Part shown: one piece after another, positions 8,079-16,633 of the stretch
Layout of the letters: every line of letters starts with the position of its first letter
Numbering within the stretch: position 1 is the stretch's first letter
The notes under the pieces: model-generated
What the model was told of the DNA's origin: nothing
The model's input: only the letters and a program-made list of their open reading frames with translations
The model's database searches: none
Assembly: GCA_964437825.1 (NCBI GenBank)
Contig: CAYTIH010000002.1
Location: 1 to 64,000, forward strand
Direction of reading: 5' to 3'
Source of the DNA: JBJFCE01 sp964437825
GTDB lineage: Bacteria > Bacillota > Clostridia > Lachnospirales > Lachnospiraceae
Length of the DNA: 64,000 bases
Position numbers and translations under genes: made by a program

Positions 8079-8987
8079 ATGACATTACAGCAGATGAAAT
8101 ATGTGGTTGAGATTGCGGACAGGGGCTCCATGAATGAGGCGGCGAAGGCTTTATTTATTTCACAGCCGAGTTTGTCAGGAACCATCAGAGAGCTGGAAAA
8201 TGAAATCGGAATTACCTTATTTAACAGAAGCAATCGGGGAATTCAGATTACTGTGGAAGGCAGAGAGTTTTTGGGCTACGCACGTCAGACCTTAGAGCAG
8301 TACAGGCTTATGGAAGAACGTTATATCAATAAGCAGGATTATAAAAAGAAATTTCATGTATCCACACAGCATTATACCTTTGCGGTTAAGGCATTCGCAG
8401 AAATGATCAAGCAGATCGGTATGGAAGAATATGATTTTGCAATTTATGAAACCAGAACGCATGAGATCATTGAGGATGTGAAGAATTTCAGAAGTGATCT
8501 TGGAATCCTGTATCTGGATGAGTTTAACGAAAAGGTGCTTCGAAATGACTTTAAGGAGAATAATCTGATTTTTACGGAGTTATTCGCTTGTAATACTTAT
8601 GTTTACTTAAGCGCATCAAATCCGCTTGCAAGTAAAAAAATAATTACGATGAAGGATTTGGACGCATATCCCTGCATATCCTTTGACCAGGGGACGCATA
8701 ATTCTTTTTATTATGCCGAAGAGGTATTCAGCACTTATCCTTACAGAAAACGGATTCATGCCAATGACCGGGCAACGATTTTGAATATGATGATTGCCAT
8801 AAACGGATATACGCTCTGTTCCGGAATTATTTGTGAGGAATTAAACGGAGAAGGCTGCGTGGCAGTGCCGCTTGACATAGACGAAGTTATGCATATCGGC
8901 TATATTGTCAGAGACGATATGGTTATGAGCCCTCTGGCAGAGTTATATATAGAAGAAATGAAAAAATTCAATCAAAAAGTGCTGTGA
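8079..8987 (+). CDS. LysR-family transcriptional regulator
   Basis: A 302-residue regulator: winged helix at 1-60 (MKYVVEIADRGSMNEAAKAL, SQPSLSGTIRELENEIG, LFNRSNRGIQIT), then a periplasmic-binding-like effector domain. ATG 8079 follows AAAGGA; the upstream in-frame sequence overlaps mnmA and is not LysR-like. It lies on the same strand as the metNIQ locus, which begins 310 bases further on. Control of sulfur amino acid uptake is therefore a reasonable guess (LysR regulators of methionine and cysteine genes are known in Firmicutes), but no binding site was identified. Confidence 0.92.
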   Translation: MTLQQMKYVVEIADRGSMNEAAKALFISQPSLSGTIRELENEIGITLFNRSNRGIQITVEGREFLGYARQTLEQYRLMEERYINKQDYKKKFHVSTQHYTFAVKAFAEMIKQIGMEEYDFAIYETRTHEIIEDVKNFRSDLGILYLDEFNEKVLRNDFKENNLIFTELFACNTYVYLSASNPLASKKIITMKDLDAYPCISFDQGTHNSFYYAEEVFSTYPYRKRIHANDRATILNMMIAINGYTLCSGIICEELNGEGCVAVPLDIDEVMHIGYIVRDDMVMSPLAELYIEEMKKFNQKVL

Positions 8988-9296
8988 ACAGAACCGTGCG
9001 CGAGATTATGCATACTGCATAATTCGTAACAGTGAAGCCAAAAGAATTAAGCCAAAAGGCTGAACTGTTACGCAAAAAGAGACTGCTGTTAGGAAGGCTC
9101 TGATATAGGAAAAAACTATAGCGGGCCTAAAGCTATTGGTATTTGTCATTCAAAAATAAATGTGATAAAGTGAATTGTGTCAAGGAAAGCGTAAAGAATT
9201 GCAGCAGACTTGACATTATAAAACAAAAGACCGTGTAAGGTAACGCAGCAAAAGATCGTTCAGGCTGCAGGATACCGTTACGCAGAAGGAGACGCC
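8988..9296 (+). promoter_or_regulatory. structured 5' region of the met transport locus
   Basis: No gene is seen. A perfect 9-bp stem CGTAACAGT (9025-9033) / ACTGTTACG (9064-9072) encloses AGCC-AAAA-GGCT. A second stem, GTAACG (9240) / CGTTAC (9276) with inner CAGC/GCTG, ends just before the leader ribosome binding site. Possible promoters are TTGTCA (9143) with ATAAAG at 16 bases, or TTGACA (9210) with TGTAAG at 18; neither is strong. No T-box core, S-box or other riboswitch motif was recognised. Confidence 0.45.
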
Positions 9297-9449
9297 ATGA
9301 GAACTGTAAGAAACAATCGTACAACAATGAACATGAACACCACAATGACTGAAAAGAGCGCTATGACTATGTGCATGTGTCAATGTATCATGATGCAGGA
9401 TATGTGCTGTATGCATACGAAACGATACAGTATCCGGGCGGTAGAATGA
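9297..9449 (+). CDS. Met/Cys-rich leader peptide of metNIQ
   Basis: A 50-codon ORF with a strong ribosome binding site (AGAAGGAG, 9284-9291, spacing 5). It holds 11 Met (residues 1, 11, 13, 17, 23, 25, 27, 32, 33, 36, 39) and 5 Cys (26, 28, 30, 37, 38), most crowded into residues 23-39. Such content is that of an attenuation leader peptide, with ribosome stalling at Met or Cys codons when charged tRNA is scarce. The next element is an intrinsic terminator (9475-9504), then metN. The segment CAGTATCC (9428-9435), just after the last Met codon, can pair with GGATACCTG (9489-9497), the right part of the terminator stem, with one bulge. A ribosome stalled at Met39 leaves it free; one that reaches the stop codon covers it. 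The mechanism is inferred; composition, site and terminator are seen. Confidence 0.82.
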   Translation: MRTVRNNRTTMNMNTTMTEKSAMTMCMCQCIMMQDMCCMHTKRYSIRAVE

Positions 9450-9474
9450 GCTGAGCTTTTTTGGATAGTCAGTA

Positions 9475-9504
9475 AGCAGGTACCGAAAGGATACCTGCTT
9501 TTTT
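9475..9504 (+). terminator. attenuator terminator before metN
   Basis: AGCAGGTA (9475-9482) pairs with TACCTGCT (9492-9499) around CC-GAAA-GG, followed by a T run to 9504. It lies between the Met/Cys leader ORF and metN and would block read-through into the operon. Confidence 0.88.
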
Positions 9505-9591
9505 GTGCATACAATAGGACAAAAAGACAAGTATTCAAAATTGACAGGATTCAGACGCCAAAAGATCGTAAACACAGAAAGGACTGCAGCA

Positions 9592-10632
9592 ATGAGTTCC
9601 ATTATAGAAATCAGAAACGTGTCCAAACGCTATGAAACAAAGGATGGCGAGGTACAGGCATTAAGGAACATTAATTTGAGCATTGAAAAGGGAGAAATAT
9701 ACGGCATTATCGGAATGAGCGGAGCGGGAAAAAGTACGCTGGTGCGATGCTTGAACCTGCTTGAAAAGCCTACGGAGGGACAAATCCTAATTGAAGGAGA
9801 GGAGCTTTTAGGTTTAAGGGAAAAGGAGCTTCGAAAGAAGCGGCGGGAAATTGCGATGATTTTCCAGCATTTTAATCTGCTGATGCAAAAGAATGTAGTT
9901 GATAATATTGCTTTTCCGCTGATCACTGCAGGATGCAAAAAATCGGAGGCGAGGAAAAAAGCAAGGGAGCTTTTGAAAATCGTAGACCTTCAGGATAAAG
10001 AAAAATCTTATCCGATTCAGCTGTCTGGAGGCCAAAAACAGCGTGTGGCCATTGCAAGAGCGCTTGCCGTAAATCCCAAAATTCTATTATGCGATGAGGC
10101 GACCAGTGCACTGGACCCCCAGACAACGAAATCTATTTTGGAGCTTTTAAAGCAGATTAATGAGCAGTATGGCATCACGATAGTAATCATTACACACGAA
10201 ATGTCCGTGGTGCGGCAGATCTGCACCCATGTCGGAATCATTGGAAACGGGGAACTGGTAGAATCCGGGACGGTATTGGAAATATTCAGTCATCCGCAGA
10301 CCAAGGAAGCAAGGAAATTGATTTTTAAGGGCGATAATCAAAATGCGTCCGCTTCCGTGTTCGGAAAAGAAGTGGAGCAGATACGCACAGGCAGATGTAT
10401 CCGAATTGTTTTTTCGGAGAATTCATCCTTTGAACCTGTTATAGCCAATATGATTATGAAGTTTGCAAGTCCGGTGAATATTTTGAGAGCCAATACCACG
10501 GATGTGAGCGGAACCGCTCATGGAGAAATGATCCTTGGACTTCCGGAGAATGGAGATGTTGGAAATCTGATGATAGCATATCTGAAGGAAAGAGGTCTTG
10601 CGGTGGAGGAGGTGAAAGATTATGTGGGATAA
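9592..10632 (+). CDS. metN: methionine ABC transporter ATPase
   Basis: ATPase that powers methionine import with MetI and MetQ. The 346-residue protein has Walker A GMSGAGKS (about 40-48), signature LSGGQKQRVAIARAL (about 145), Walker B ILLCDEATSALD, and a C-terminal NIL/ACT-type domain (about 265-346) that in the family binds methionine and inhibits transport. ATG 9592 has AAAGGA upstream; the frame opens earlier, but that part lies in the leader. It overlaps metI by 11 bases. Confidence 0.95.
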   Translation: MSSIIEIRNVSKRYETKDGEVQALRNINLSIEKGEIYGIIGMSGAGKSTLVRCLNLLEKPTEGQILIEGEELLGLREKELRKKRREIAMIFQHFNLLMQKNVVDNIAFPLITAGCKKSEARKKARELLKIVDLQDKEKSYPIQLSGGQKQRVAIARALAVNPKILLCDEATSALDPQTTKSILELLKQINEQYGITIVIITHEMSVVRQICTHVGIIGNGELVESGTVLEIFSHPQTKEARKLIFKGDNQNASASVFGKEVEQIRTGRCIRIVFSENSSFEPVIANMIMKFASPVNILRANTTDVSGTAHGEMILGLPENGDVGNLMIAYLKERGLAVEEVKDYVG

Positions 10633-11284
10633 AGCTGTTGTAAATATGATTTTAATAGGAATTCTCGAGACACTGCAAATGACATTGCTTTCAACGTTTT
10701 TCGGCTATCTGTTCGGCCTTCCGCTTGGAATTGCACTTACGGTTACAGGAGAAAACGGGATCAGACCAAACAAAGTCATATACAAGATTCTGGATGTGAT
10801 CAGCAATATTATCAGGAGCGTACCGTTTTTGATCCTGTTAATTTTGGTTATTCCGCTGACCAAGCTGATCGTAGGCAAAAGCTATGGTTCGACGGCAACC
10901 ATTGTACCGCTTACAGCGGCGGCAATTCCGTTTATTGGGCGGATGGTGGAATCCTCGCTGAATGAAGTGGACGACGGCGTCATCGAAGCGGCCAAGTCCA
11001 TGGGAGTCAGTAATTTGCAGATTATACTGAGAGTTCTTTTGGTGGAAGCAAGAACCTCTATTTTAGTGGGCGTGACGATTGCAATCGGAACGGTTCTGGG
11101 ATATTCCGCTATGGCAGGCGTAATCGGCGGAGGAGGTCTTGGTGACATTGCAATCAGGTACGGATACTACAGATATGAGCCCGATATCATGATTGTAACT
11201 GTAATTCTGCTGGTGATTTTGGTACAGATCTTCCAGACAATCGGCATGTTCCTGTCCAAAAAGCTTGACAGGAGAATACGTTAA
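10622..11284 (+). CDS. metI: methionine ABC transporter permease
   Basis: A 220-residue membrane protein with five hydrophobic segments. It has the MetI-type sequences IIRSVPFLILLI and the EAA loop EVDDGVIEAAKSMGVSNLQI, then GVIGGGGLGDIAIRYGYYRY. It forms the membrane channel driven by MetN. It starts inside the metN end with GGAGG upstream, so the two are translationally coupled. Confidence 0.95.
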   Translation: MWDKAVVNMILIGILETLQMTLLSTFFGYLFGLPLGIALTVTGENGIRPNKVIYKILDVISNIIRSVPFLILLILVIPLTKLIVGKSYGSTATIVPLTAAAIPFIGRMVESSLNEVDDGVIEAAKSMGVSNLQIILRVLLVEARTSILVGVTIAIGTVLGYSAMAGVIGGGGLGDIAIRYGYYRYEPDIMIVTVILLVILVQIFQTIGMFLSKKLDRRIR

Positions 11285-11358
11285 AATCGGAGAAAACTTT
11301 CTCTGATAAATAATAAATATGTAAAATCCCCAAAGGGGTGGAAAAGGAGAGAAACATT

Positions 11359-12183
11359 ATGAAAAAGAGAATTTTAAGCATTTTATTAACAGGAATCTTA
11401 GCAGGTACTTTTTTAACGGCCTGCGGATCGGAAAAGAAGGATACAACGCAACTGACCGTCATCACCGTAGCGGCAAGTGCAACGCCGCATGCGGAAATCC
11501 TCGAACAGGCAAAGCCGCTTTTAGAGGAACAGGGCTATGATCTGCAGGTTACCGTATTTGATGATTATGTTCAGCCCAATAATGTAGTGGAGAGCGGTGA
11601 ATTTGATGCAAACTATTTCCAGCATATCCCATATCTGGAGAGCTTCAATGAGGAGCATGGAACGCATCTGGTAAATGTCGGAGGCATTCATTATGAGCCG
11701 TTTGGCATCTATCCCGGAACCAAGACGGATCTGTCAGGAATAGAGTCCGGTGATGTCATTGCCGTTCCGAATGATACGACCAATGAAGCGCGCGCTCTGC
11801 TGCTGTTACAGGCAAACGGTATCATTACCATAAAAGAGGGAGCGGGTCTTGAGGCTACGGTGAATGATATTGTGGATAATCCTTATGATGTCAAAATTCA
11901 GGAGCTGGAAGCTGCGCAGATTCCGAGAGTCAGGGACGAGGTTGCATTTGTAGTCTTAAACGGTAACTATGCACTGCAGGCAGGATTAAGTGTTGCAAAG
12001 GATGCTATTGCCTATGAAACCTCGGAGTCCGAAGCCGCACAGACCTATGTGAATGTCATTGCAGTCAAAGAAGGAAATGAGAACAATGATGCAATCAAGG
12101 CGTTGGTGGACGTCTTAAAATCGGATGAGATCAGACAGTACATTACGGACAATTATGACGGAGCGGTTATTCCGTTTGAATAA
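11359..12183 (+). CDS. metQ: methionine-binding lipoprotein
   Basis: Extracellular substrate-binding lipoprotein of the NlpA/MetQ family, 274 residues. The signal peptide ends in a lipobox (FLTAC, Cys about 21). Family marks follow: TVAASATPHAEILEQAKPLL, VFDDYVQPNNVVESGEFDAN, YFQHIPYLESFN, VGGIHYEPFGIYPGT and VPNDTTNEARALLLLQ. ATG 11359 has AAGGAGAG 8 bases upstream; an in-frame ATG at 11338 is less likely. It completes metNIQ. No clear terminator follows; the next gene converges. Confidence 0.95.
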   Translation: MKKRILSILLTGILAGTFLTACGSEKKDTTQLTVITVAASATPHAEILEQAKPLLEEQGYDLQVTVFDDYVQPNNVVESGEFDANYFQHIPYLESFNEEHGTHLVNVGGIHYEPFGIYPGTKTDLSGIESGDVIAVPNDTTNEARALLLLQANGIITIKEGAGLEATVNDIVDNPYDVKIQELEAAQIPRVRDEVAFVVLNGNYALQAGLSVAKDAIAYETSESEAAQTYVNVIAVKEGNENNDAIKALVDVLKSDEIRQYITDNYDGAVIPFE

Positions 12184-12202
12184 AGAAGCTGCTGCACATT
12201 TT

Positions 12203-13327
12203 TTAGAATCCAAACCGATTTAAAAAATGCATTGCAAGGGAAGGCCAGAGCGCTACGCATTCATCCTTCTTACCCCGGGATGAAACAGAAAAACCGCGGT
12301 GCTTTGCCAGAATATGACCCCAATGACCGACAAAATAGGTGAGTGTTGGGTGTGCAAGGAGCGGTGCCGCAAGAGGCGGTATCCGCTCCGGTTCATGCAC
12401 CGAGGTTTCCTGAAGTATTGTAAAGAACTGCTCCATACAAAGCTCGCTGCCTTCTCCGTAATTGCCGTTTTGCCATGCTTCATCTGCAGTGCTTAAACCG
12501 TGAGCGCCTTCAGGGAACAGATGAAGCTCACACGGAATTTTTTCTTTTCGGCAGGCGTTAAAGAATAGCAGGCTGTTTTCAACTGGAACGGCATCATCCG
12601 TAACGGTATGCCAGAGAAAAACAGGCGGGGTTTGGGAAGTTACCTGTTTTTCCAGACTGTAGAATGCAAGGTCCGAATTTGCGGGGGTTTGCCCGGTCAG
12701 TGATTTTATGGAGCCTTCATGCCAAAAACGGCTGTCCGTGGTGATAACCGGATAACTCAAAATGACTGCGTCAGGACGGTTCAGAGCCGGCGTAGGATTG
12801 CCGCAACTGCAGGGATCCGGAATATCGTAAGTCGAAACGCCGGTGTCAGGCGGATAAAATTCCGAAAGGTAGGAAGCAGTATCCCTTTGGAGGAATTCTT
12901 GTCCGAAATGAACGGCAAGCGAACCGGTTAAATGTGCGCCCGCAGAAAAACCGCACGCCGCAATATGGGAAGGATCCACATGCCATATTCCGCAGTGGAG
13001 GCGAATACAGCTGATGGCGCGTGAGAGATCCAAAAGAGGCTGATGACCGAGAGGGGCTATGGGGAGCTTTAAAAAGTCTCGCATGTCTGAGCAGCTTGTC
13101 GTATAGGTGAGAATAAAGGTATGGTATCCTGCAGCGTAGAATTTATCCGCCACTAAACGGGATTCTGTCGGACTGACGACACAATAGCCGCCGCCCGGAA
13201 TAATGAGCATGGCCGGGCGAGTCCGGTTATCCTCATGCAGGAAGCCGATGATATTGGGAAGAAAGCTGCCGCAGTCCTTGACGGGATAATGTTTGAAACT
13301 CCATAAGAATTCCCTGATTTTAATCAT
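12203..13327 (-). CDS. alpha/beta-hydrolase, esterase-like
   Basis: A 374-residue hydrolase of the esterase/lipase alpha/beta family. Visible are the oxyanion motif IIPGGGYCVVSP, the nucleophile elbow CGFSAGAHLTG, an Asp in TVTDDAVPVENS and the His in EGAHGLSTAD, in the proper order. It has no signal peptide, so it is probably cytoplasmic; carbohydrate acetyl-ester or short-chain ester hydrolysis is typical of the group, but the substrate is unknown. A tail of about 60 residues after the His motif, rich in His, Trp and Gly, is not a standard part. It is 15 bases downstream of the minus-strand lipoprotein gene and probably shares its transcript. Confidence 0.85.
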   Translation of the reverse strand: MIKIREFLWSFKHYPVKDCGSFLPNIIGFLHEDNRTRPAMLIIPGGGYCVVSPTESRLVADKFYAAGYHTFILTYTTSCSDMRDFLKLPIAPLGHQPLLDLSRAISCIRLHCGIWHVDPSHIAACGFSAGAHLTGSLAVHFGQEFLQRDTASYLSEFYPPDTGVSTYDIPDPCSCGNPTPALNRPDAVILSYPVITTDSRFWHEGSIKSLTGQTPANSDLAFYSLEKQVTSQTPPVFLWHTVTDDAVPVENSLLFFNACRKEKIPCELHLFPEGAHGLSTADEAWQNGNYGEGSELCMEQFFTILQETSVHEPERIPPLAAPLLAHPTLTYFVGHWGHILAKHRGFSVSSRGKKDECVALWPSLAMHFLNRFGF

Positions 13328-13342
13328 AAATATCCTTTCTGC

Positions 13343-14188
13343 TTATCTGTATTCACTGAAAAGGGTGTAATGAATCACGGCTCCGGATTCCATCCATGCC
13401 TGCCCGGCCGCAAGCGCTTCATCCTGGTCTATGATTAAGTCCTCATGCTTTTCGGTATATTCAATTGCCCCGATATCTTCCGGATTGGTGATATGTTCCC
13501 ACCAATAGTCAACGCCGGGATCTCCGCAAGAATAAAGCTTTTCTATCGGTTCAAGAAATCCTTCATATTCCGGATTGAATCTGTATTTTGTAAAAGTTGA
13601 GTCCCATGCACCGCCTGAACCGTTCTGATAGATGTAACCGTCTTGACCGATTACATAAAGACATCTTTCCCAGCCTTCAATAGCGAGCGTGCTCTCTCCG
13701 TTCACCATGGTATACACCGCAAATAGATATCCGCTTTCCAGGTTCCAGAATTCATTACCGCTCCAGCCGATCACAAGCTCATCCAGGCCGTCTTCATTCA
13801 AATCCAAAAGAGCAAAACCTACTTTAGACAGAATATCATCTGCATTCTCCCATGACCAATAGGGATTTATAATCGATGAAACCAAAGGACTCTCCGTATC
13901 ATAGAGCTCTGTGTTCCGGTCTTCCGGATATGTTTGGCGTTCATACAAAGCTTGATAGTATAGGTCTACAATGTCTTTATAAAGATCCGACGGATCTCCC
14001 GCTTCCTCATCCGGTATCTGCAGATTCTCCGGATCAACGGATATTTCCGTATTTCCGGAAGGAGAATCCTGTGTTTGTGTTTCGGCTTCCGGTTCTGTAG
14101 CAGTTTGTGTTTGCGCACATGCCGTCAGCAGGAACGCAAGACACAGAAACAGCGCAGCCGTTTTCTTTTTCCTATCGATACGTTTCAT
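13343..14188 (-). CDS. putative lipoprotein of unknown function
   Basis: A 281-residue protein with a basic start, a hydrophobic segment and a lipobox FLLTAC, then a Thr/Gln/Glu-rich linker (about 25-65). The globular part has LLDLNEDGLDELVIGWSGNE, an acidic loop of FG-GAP or calcium-binding type, and WERCLYVIGQDGYIYQNGS. I do not recognise the family with certainty; such proteins are common in gut Clostridia. On the minus strand an extended -10 TGATATAAT (14264-14272) lies about 75 bases upstream. The plus-strand gap to 14468 holds only short direct repeats of GGATAAAA type (14410-14456). Confidence 0.75.
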   Translation of the reverse strand: MKRIDRKKKTAALFLCLAFLLTACAQTQTATEPEAETQTQDSPSGNTEISVDPENLQIPDEEAGDPSDLYKDIVDLYYQALYERQTYPEDRNTELYDTESPLVSSIINPYWSWENADDILSKVGFALLDLNEDGLDELVIGWSGNEFWNLESGYLFAVYTMVNGESTLAIEGWERCLYVIGQDGYIYQNGSGGAWDSTFTKYRFNPEYEGFLEPIEKLYSCGDPGVDYWWEHITNPEDIGAIEYTEKHEDLIIDQDEALAAGQAWMESGAVIHYTLFSEYR

Positions 14189-14468
14189 GATTTTGATACG
14201 TCCTTTCCGTGCTTTTGATATGTCCGTTCCATGATTTTAGATTCATCTATGTATTCATGGAAAATTATATCATAGATAGCCTTTTTTTGGGGACATTTCT
14301 TTCAGAGTCCGTTTTATTGCCCTCATGATGAGATATTCTGTATCTATAAGGTTCTTTCAATAGCTTTCAATCACTGCATAATCATTGAGATCAGAGTAAA
14401 AATTGGGAAGCGGATAGGAAAGCAGCGGATAAAAATGGATAAAAACGGATAAAACGGAGGAAAAAGAT

Positions 14469-14882
14469 ATGGAAAACGCGGGAATGAAACGGAAAACAAA
14501 AAAAGACTTACATGGGAACGGGCTGTTTTGGGCAGTCAGCGCCGGGTTACTCCTTGTGATTATTTCCTGCATTACATTAACGGTTCAGGCACGCGAACGA
14601 AAGTCGGATTTCTGTTATGATGAAGCTTTTTATGATGAATTGGAATACGAATATAAAGACGAAATTTCGCAGGTTCTGAACGAATGCGGACTTTATCACA
14701 GCGGGATCAATCTTACTAAAATTACGCAGGCAGACGGAAGCAGAAAATATGATCTGAGAATATATCACACAAGGCTGGAGCATATGAATTCGGAGCGGAT
14801 GACGGAACTGCAGGAAAGATTATGCGCCGTGGTATTTCCGGAAAGCTCCTGTGAGGTAAGGATTTTGCTTGAAATAGGATAA
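14469..14882 (+). CDS. small single-pass membrane protein, unknown
   Basis: A 137-residue protein with a basic N-terminus, one hydrophobic helix (about 19-40, WAVSAGLLLVIISCITLTV) and a polar outer domain of about 95 residues with acidic and aromatic residues (YDEAFYDELEYEYKDEISQV). The layout suggests an anchored extracytoplasmic domain. ATG 14469 follows GGAGG. It stands alone: the next gene has its own LexA-type promoter. I do not recognise the family. Confidence 0.7.
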   Translation: MENAGMKRKTKKDLHGNGLFWAVSAGLLLVIISCITLTVQARERKSDFCYDEAFYDELEYEYKDEISQVLNECGLYHSGINLTKITQADGSRKYDLRIYHTRLEHMNSERMTELQERLCAVVFPESSCEVRILLEIG

Positions 14883-14886
14883 GTCA

Positions 14887-14941
14887 TTGACTTTCGAACA
14901 AAAGTTCGATATACTGAGCATGTAAAAAGAACAAACGTTCT
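14887..14941 (+). promoter_or_regulatory. SOS promoter with two LexA boxes
   Basis: TTGACT (14887-14892), 17-base spacer, TATACT (14910-14915). The spacer holds CGAACAAAAGTTCG (14895-14908), matching the Gram-positive LexA consensus CGAAC-N4-GTTCG. A second box, AGAACAAACGTTCT (14928-14941), lies just past the expected start site. Two boxes on and after the promoter predict tight LexA repression of the genes starting at 15045. Confidence 0.88.
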
Positions 14942-15044
14942 GATTTTGATTATCTGCACAATTGCATTTGGAAGGAATAGGGCATGACAAGATTTCGCGG
15001 AAGGAGTATGATAAGAGTATAGTTTGATGTAAAGGAGATCCAAT

Positions 15045-15641
15045 ATGCGGGAAAATCCAAAGCCCTATGAAATCTACAGACATTTTAAAGGAAATTTGTA
15101 TCAGATTCTGGCAATTGCAACGGATTCCGAGGATGGCACAAGAAAGGTTGTGTATCAGGCGTTGTATGAGCCGTTCGGGATTTTTGTCAGAGATCTTGAA
15201 CTGTTTATGGGTCCTGTAGACCATGCGAAGTATCCTGATGCAAAGCAGGGAAACCGATTCGAGCTGATCACAGGAAGAACATTGGCCGTACCGATGCAGC
15301 GTGTGGAGAATAAATCGAAATCTGAATCGGATACTGAAACAATAAAAGTGAATACGGACCGGCAGGAGACGGCTGTGCAGGAGGGAAATGCGGCTATTGC
15401 ACGGCAGGCATCGGAGGAAGCGCTTGATCCTCAGCTATTGAAGTTTCTGGATGCGGATACCTATGAGGAGAAGCTGAATATTCTTGTGTCCATGCATGAC
15501 CGTATCAATCAGGACATGATTAATACGATGGCAATGGCGCTTGATATCGAGGTGGCTCCGGGAGCGCTTGAAGAGCGTTATGAGCAGATAAAGAATTGTA
15601 TCCTGACCTTTGAAAAATATGAGTGTAACAGGCTCAGATAG
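15045..15641 (+). CDS. DUF1653-domain protein under LexA control
   Basis: A 198-residue soluble protein. Residues about 8-70 match DUF1653 (YEIYRHFKGNLYQILAIATD, VVYQALYEPFGIFVRDLELF), a small domain of unknown function. The middle (about 85-125) is polar and likely a linker; the C-terminal 70 residues are helical (LKFLDADTYEEKLNILVSMH). ATG 15045 has AAAGGAG at good spacing. The promoter with two LexA boxes lies directly upstream. The genes 5'-nucleotidase and mutY follow at 53 and about 30 bases with no terminator, so it probably heads an SOS-induced unit. A role in damage response is inferred from this setting only. Confidence 0.85.
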   Translation: MRENPKPYEIYRHFKGNLYQILAIATDSEDGTRKVVYQALYEPFGIFVRDLELFMGPVDHAKYPDAKQGNRFELITGRTLAVPMQRVENKSKSESDTETIKVNTDRQETAVQEGNAAIARQASEEALDPQLLKFLDADTYEEKLNILVSMHDRINQDMINTMAMALDIEVAPGALEERYEQIKNCILTFEKYECNRLR

Positions 15642-15694
15642 TTTCATAGCGGTATAAAGTCAGGGCTGCCGGTCATAAACAGAAGGAGGTTACC

Positions 15695-16603
15695 ATGGGA
15701 TTTGATCTTTCCGGTAAGCTGGTGATCGGCGTTTCGACCAGAGCTTTGTTTGATTTGAGCTATGAAAATGAAATTTTTGAAACAGAAGGCGTGGAGGCCT
15801 TTTGCAATTATCAGCTGGAGCATGAAAAGGATCTGTTAAAGCCGGGGCCGGGCTTTGCTCTGATCAAAGCGCTGCTTCATATTAATTCTCTTCCCGGACA
15901 GGAGGGAAGAGTGGAAGTGATTATCATGTCCAGAAATAGTGCGGACACATCACTTAGGGTATTTCATTCCGTTCACGAATACGGACTCAATATTACAAGG
16001 GCGGTTTTGGCGGGCGGTTCTTCTTTGGCGCCATATTTAAGCGCTTTTCATACGGACTTGTTTTTATCTGCGGATGAAGAGGATGTAAAAAAAGCGATTG
16101 ACCATGGGATTGCGGCAGGTATTATTTGTGCTGATGGGATTCACACTTATGACTGTGAACAGGAACCGGAATGCATCAGAATTGCTTTTGACGGCGATGC
16201 AGTGCTTTTTTCCGATGCTTCCGAACGGATTTTTCAGGAAAAAGGGCTTGATGCTTTTGAGGAAAATGAGCGGCGTAATGCATCTAATCCTATGATGGAG
16301 GGCCCCTTTGCAAAATTCTTAAAGACACTTTCCGATTTGCAAAGAGAGCTTCCTTCAGAGAAAATGCCTATCAGGACGGCGCTGGTTACTTCCAGAAGTG
16401 CGCCTGCCCACGAGCGGGTGATTCGGACGCTCAGGTCATGGAACGTACGGATTGACGAGGCGTTTTTCCTGGGAGGAATATCGAAACGGGATGTGCTTAA
16501 GGCTTTCGGAGCGCAAATTTTCTTTGATGATCAGCTGGTACATACAAAGGCGGCGGCGGAAGTGGTGCCGGCTGCCAGAGTACCGTATAAAGATTCGGCA
16601 TAA
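15695..16603 (+). CDS. cytosolic 5'-nucleotidase family protein
   Basis: A 302-residue protein closely resembling the NT5C1-type 5'-nucleotidases (HAD-like), which dephosphorylate nucleoside monophosphates. Family marks are IGVSTRALFDLSYENEIF at the start, YQLEHEKDLLKPGPGFALIK, EVIIMSRNSADTSLRVFHSV, IAFDGDAVLFSD and ALVTSRSAPAHERVIRTLRSW. ATG 15695 has an ideal AGAAGGAGG upstream. Between an SOS-controlled DUF1653 gene and mutY it may cleanse the nucleotide pool, for example of damaged monophosphates; this is inference. Confidence 0.85.
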   Translation: MGFDLSGKLVIGVSTRALFDLSYENEIFETEGVEAFCNYQLEHEKDLLKPGPGFALIKALLHINSLPGQEGRVEVIIMSRNSADTSLRVFHSVHEYGLNITRAVLAGGSSLAPYLSAFHTDLFLSADEEDVKKAIDHGIAAGIICADGIHTYDCEQEPECIRIAFDGDAVLFSDASERIFQEKGLDAFEENERRNASNPMMEGPFAKFLKTLSDLQRELPSEKMPIRTALVTSRSAPAHERVIRTLRSWNVRIDEAFFLGGISKRDVLKAFGAQIFFDDQLVHTKAAAEVVPAARVPYKDSA

Positions 16604-16633
16604 GCATAAAGCAGGAATGAATCAGGAATCATG

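Noticed and set aside
8988..9592. T-box or SAM riboswitch before metN
   Set aside because: Looked for the T-box core AGGGTGGxACCGCG and S-box landmarks; none was found. The leader peptide explains the terminator.
14405..14460. Short direct repeats of the GGATAAAA type before the small membrane protein gene
   Set aside because: Too short and irregular to call a repeat array or operator; probably AT-rich drift.
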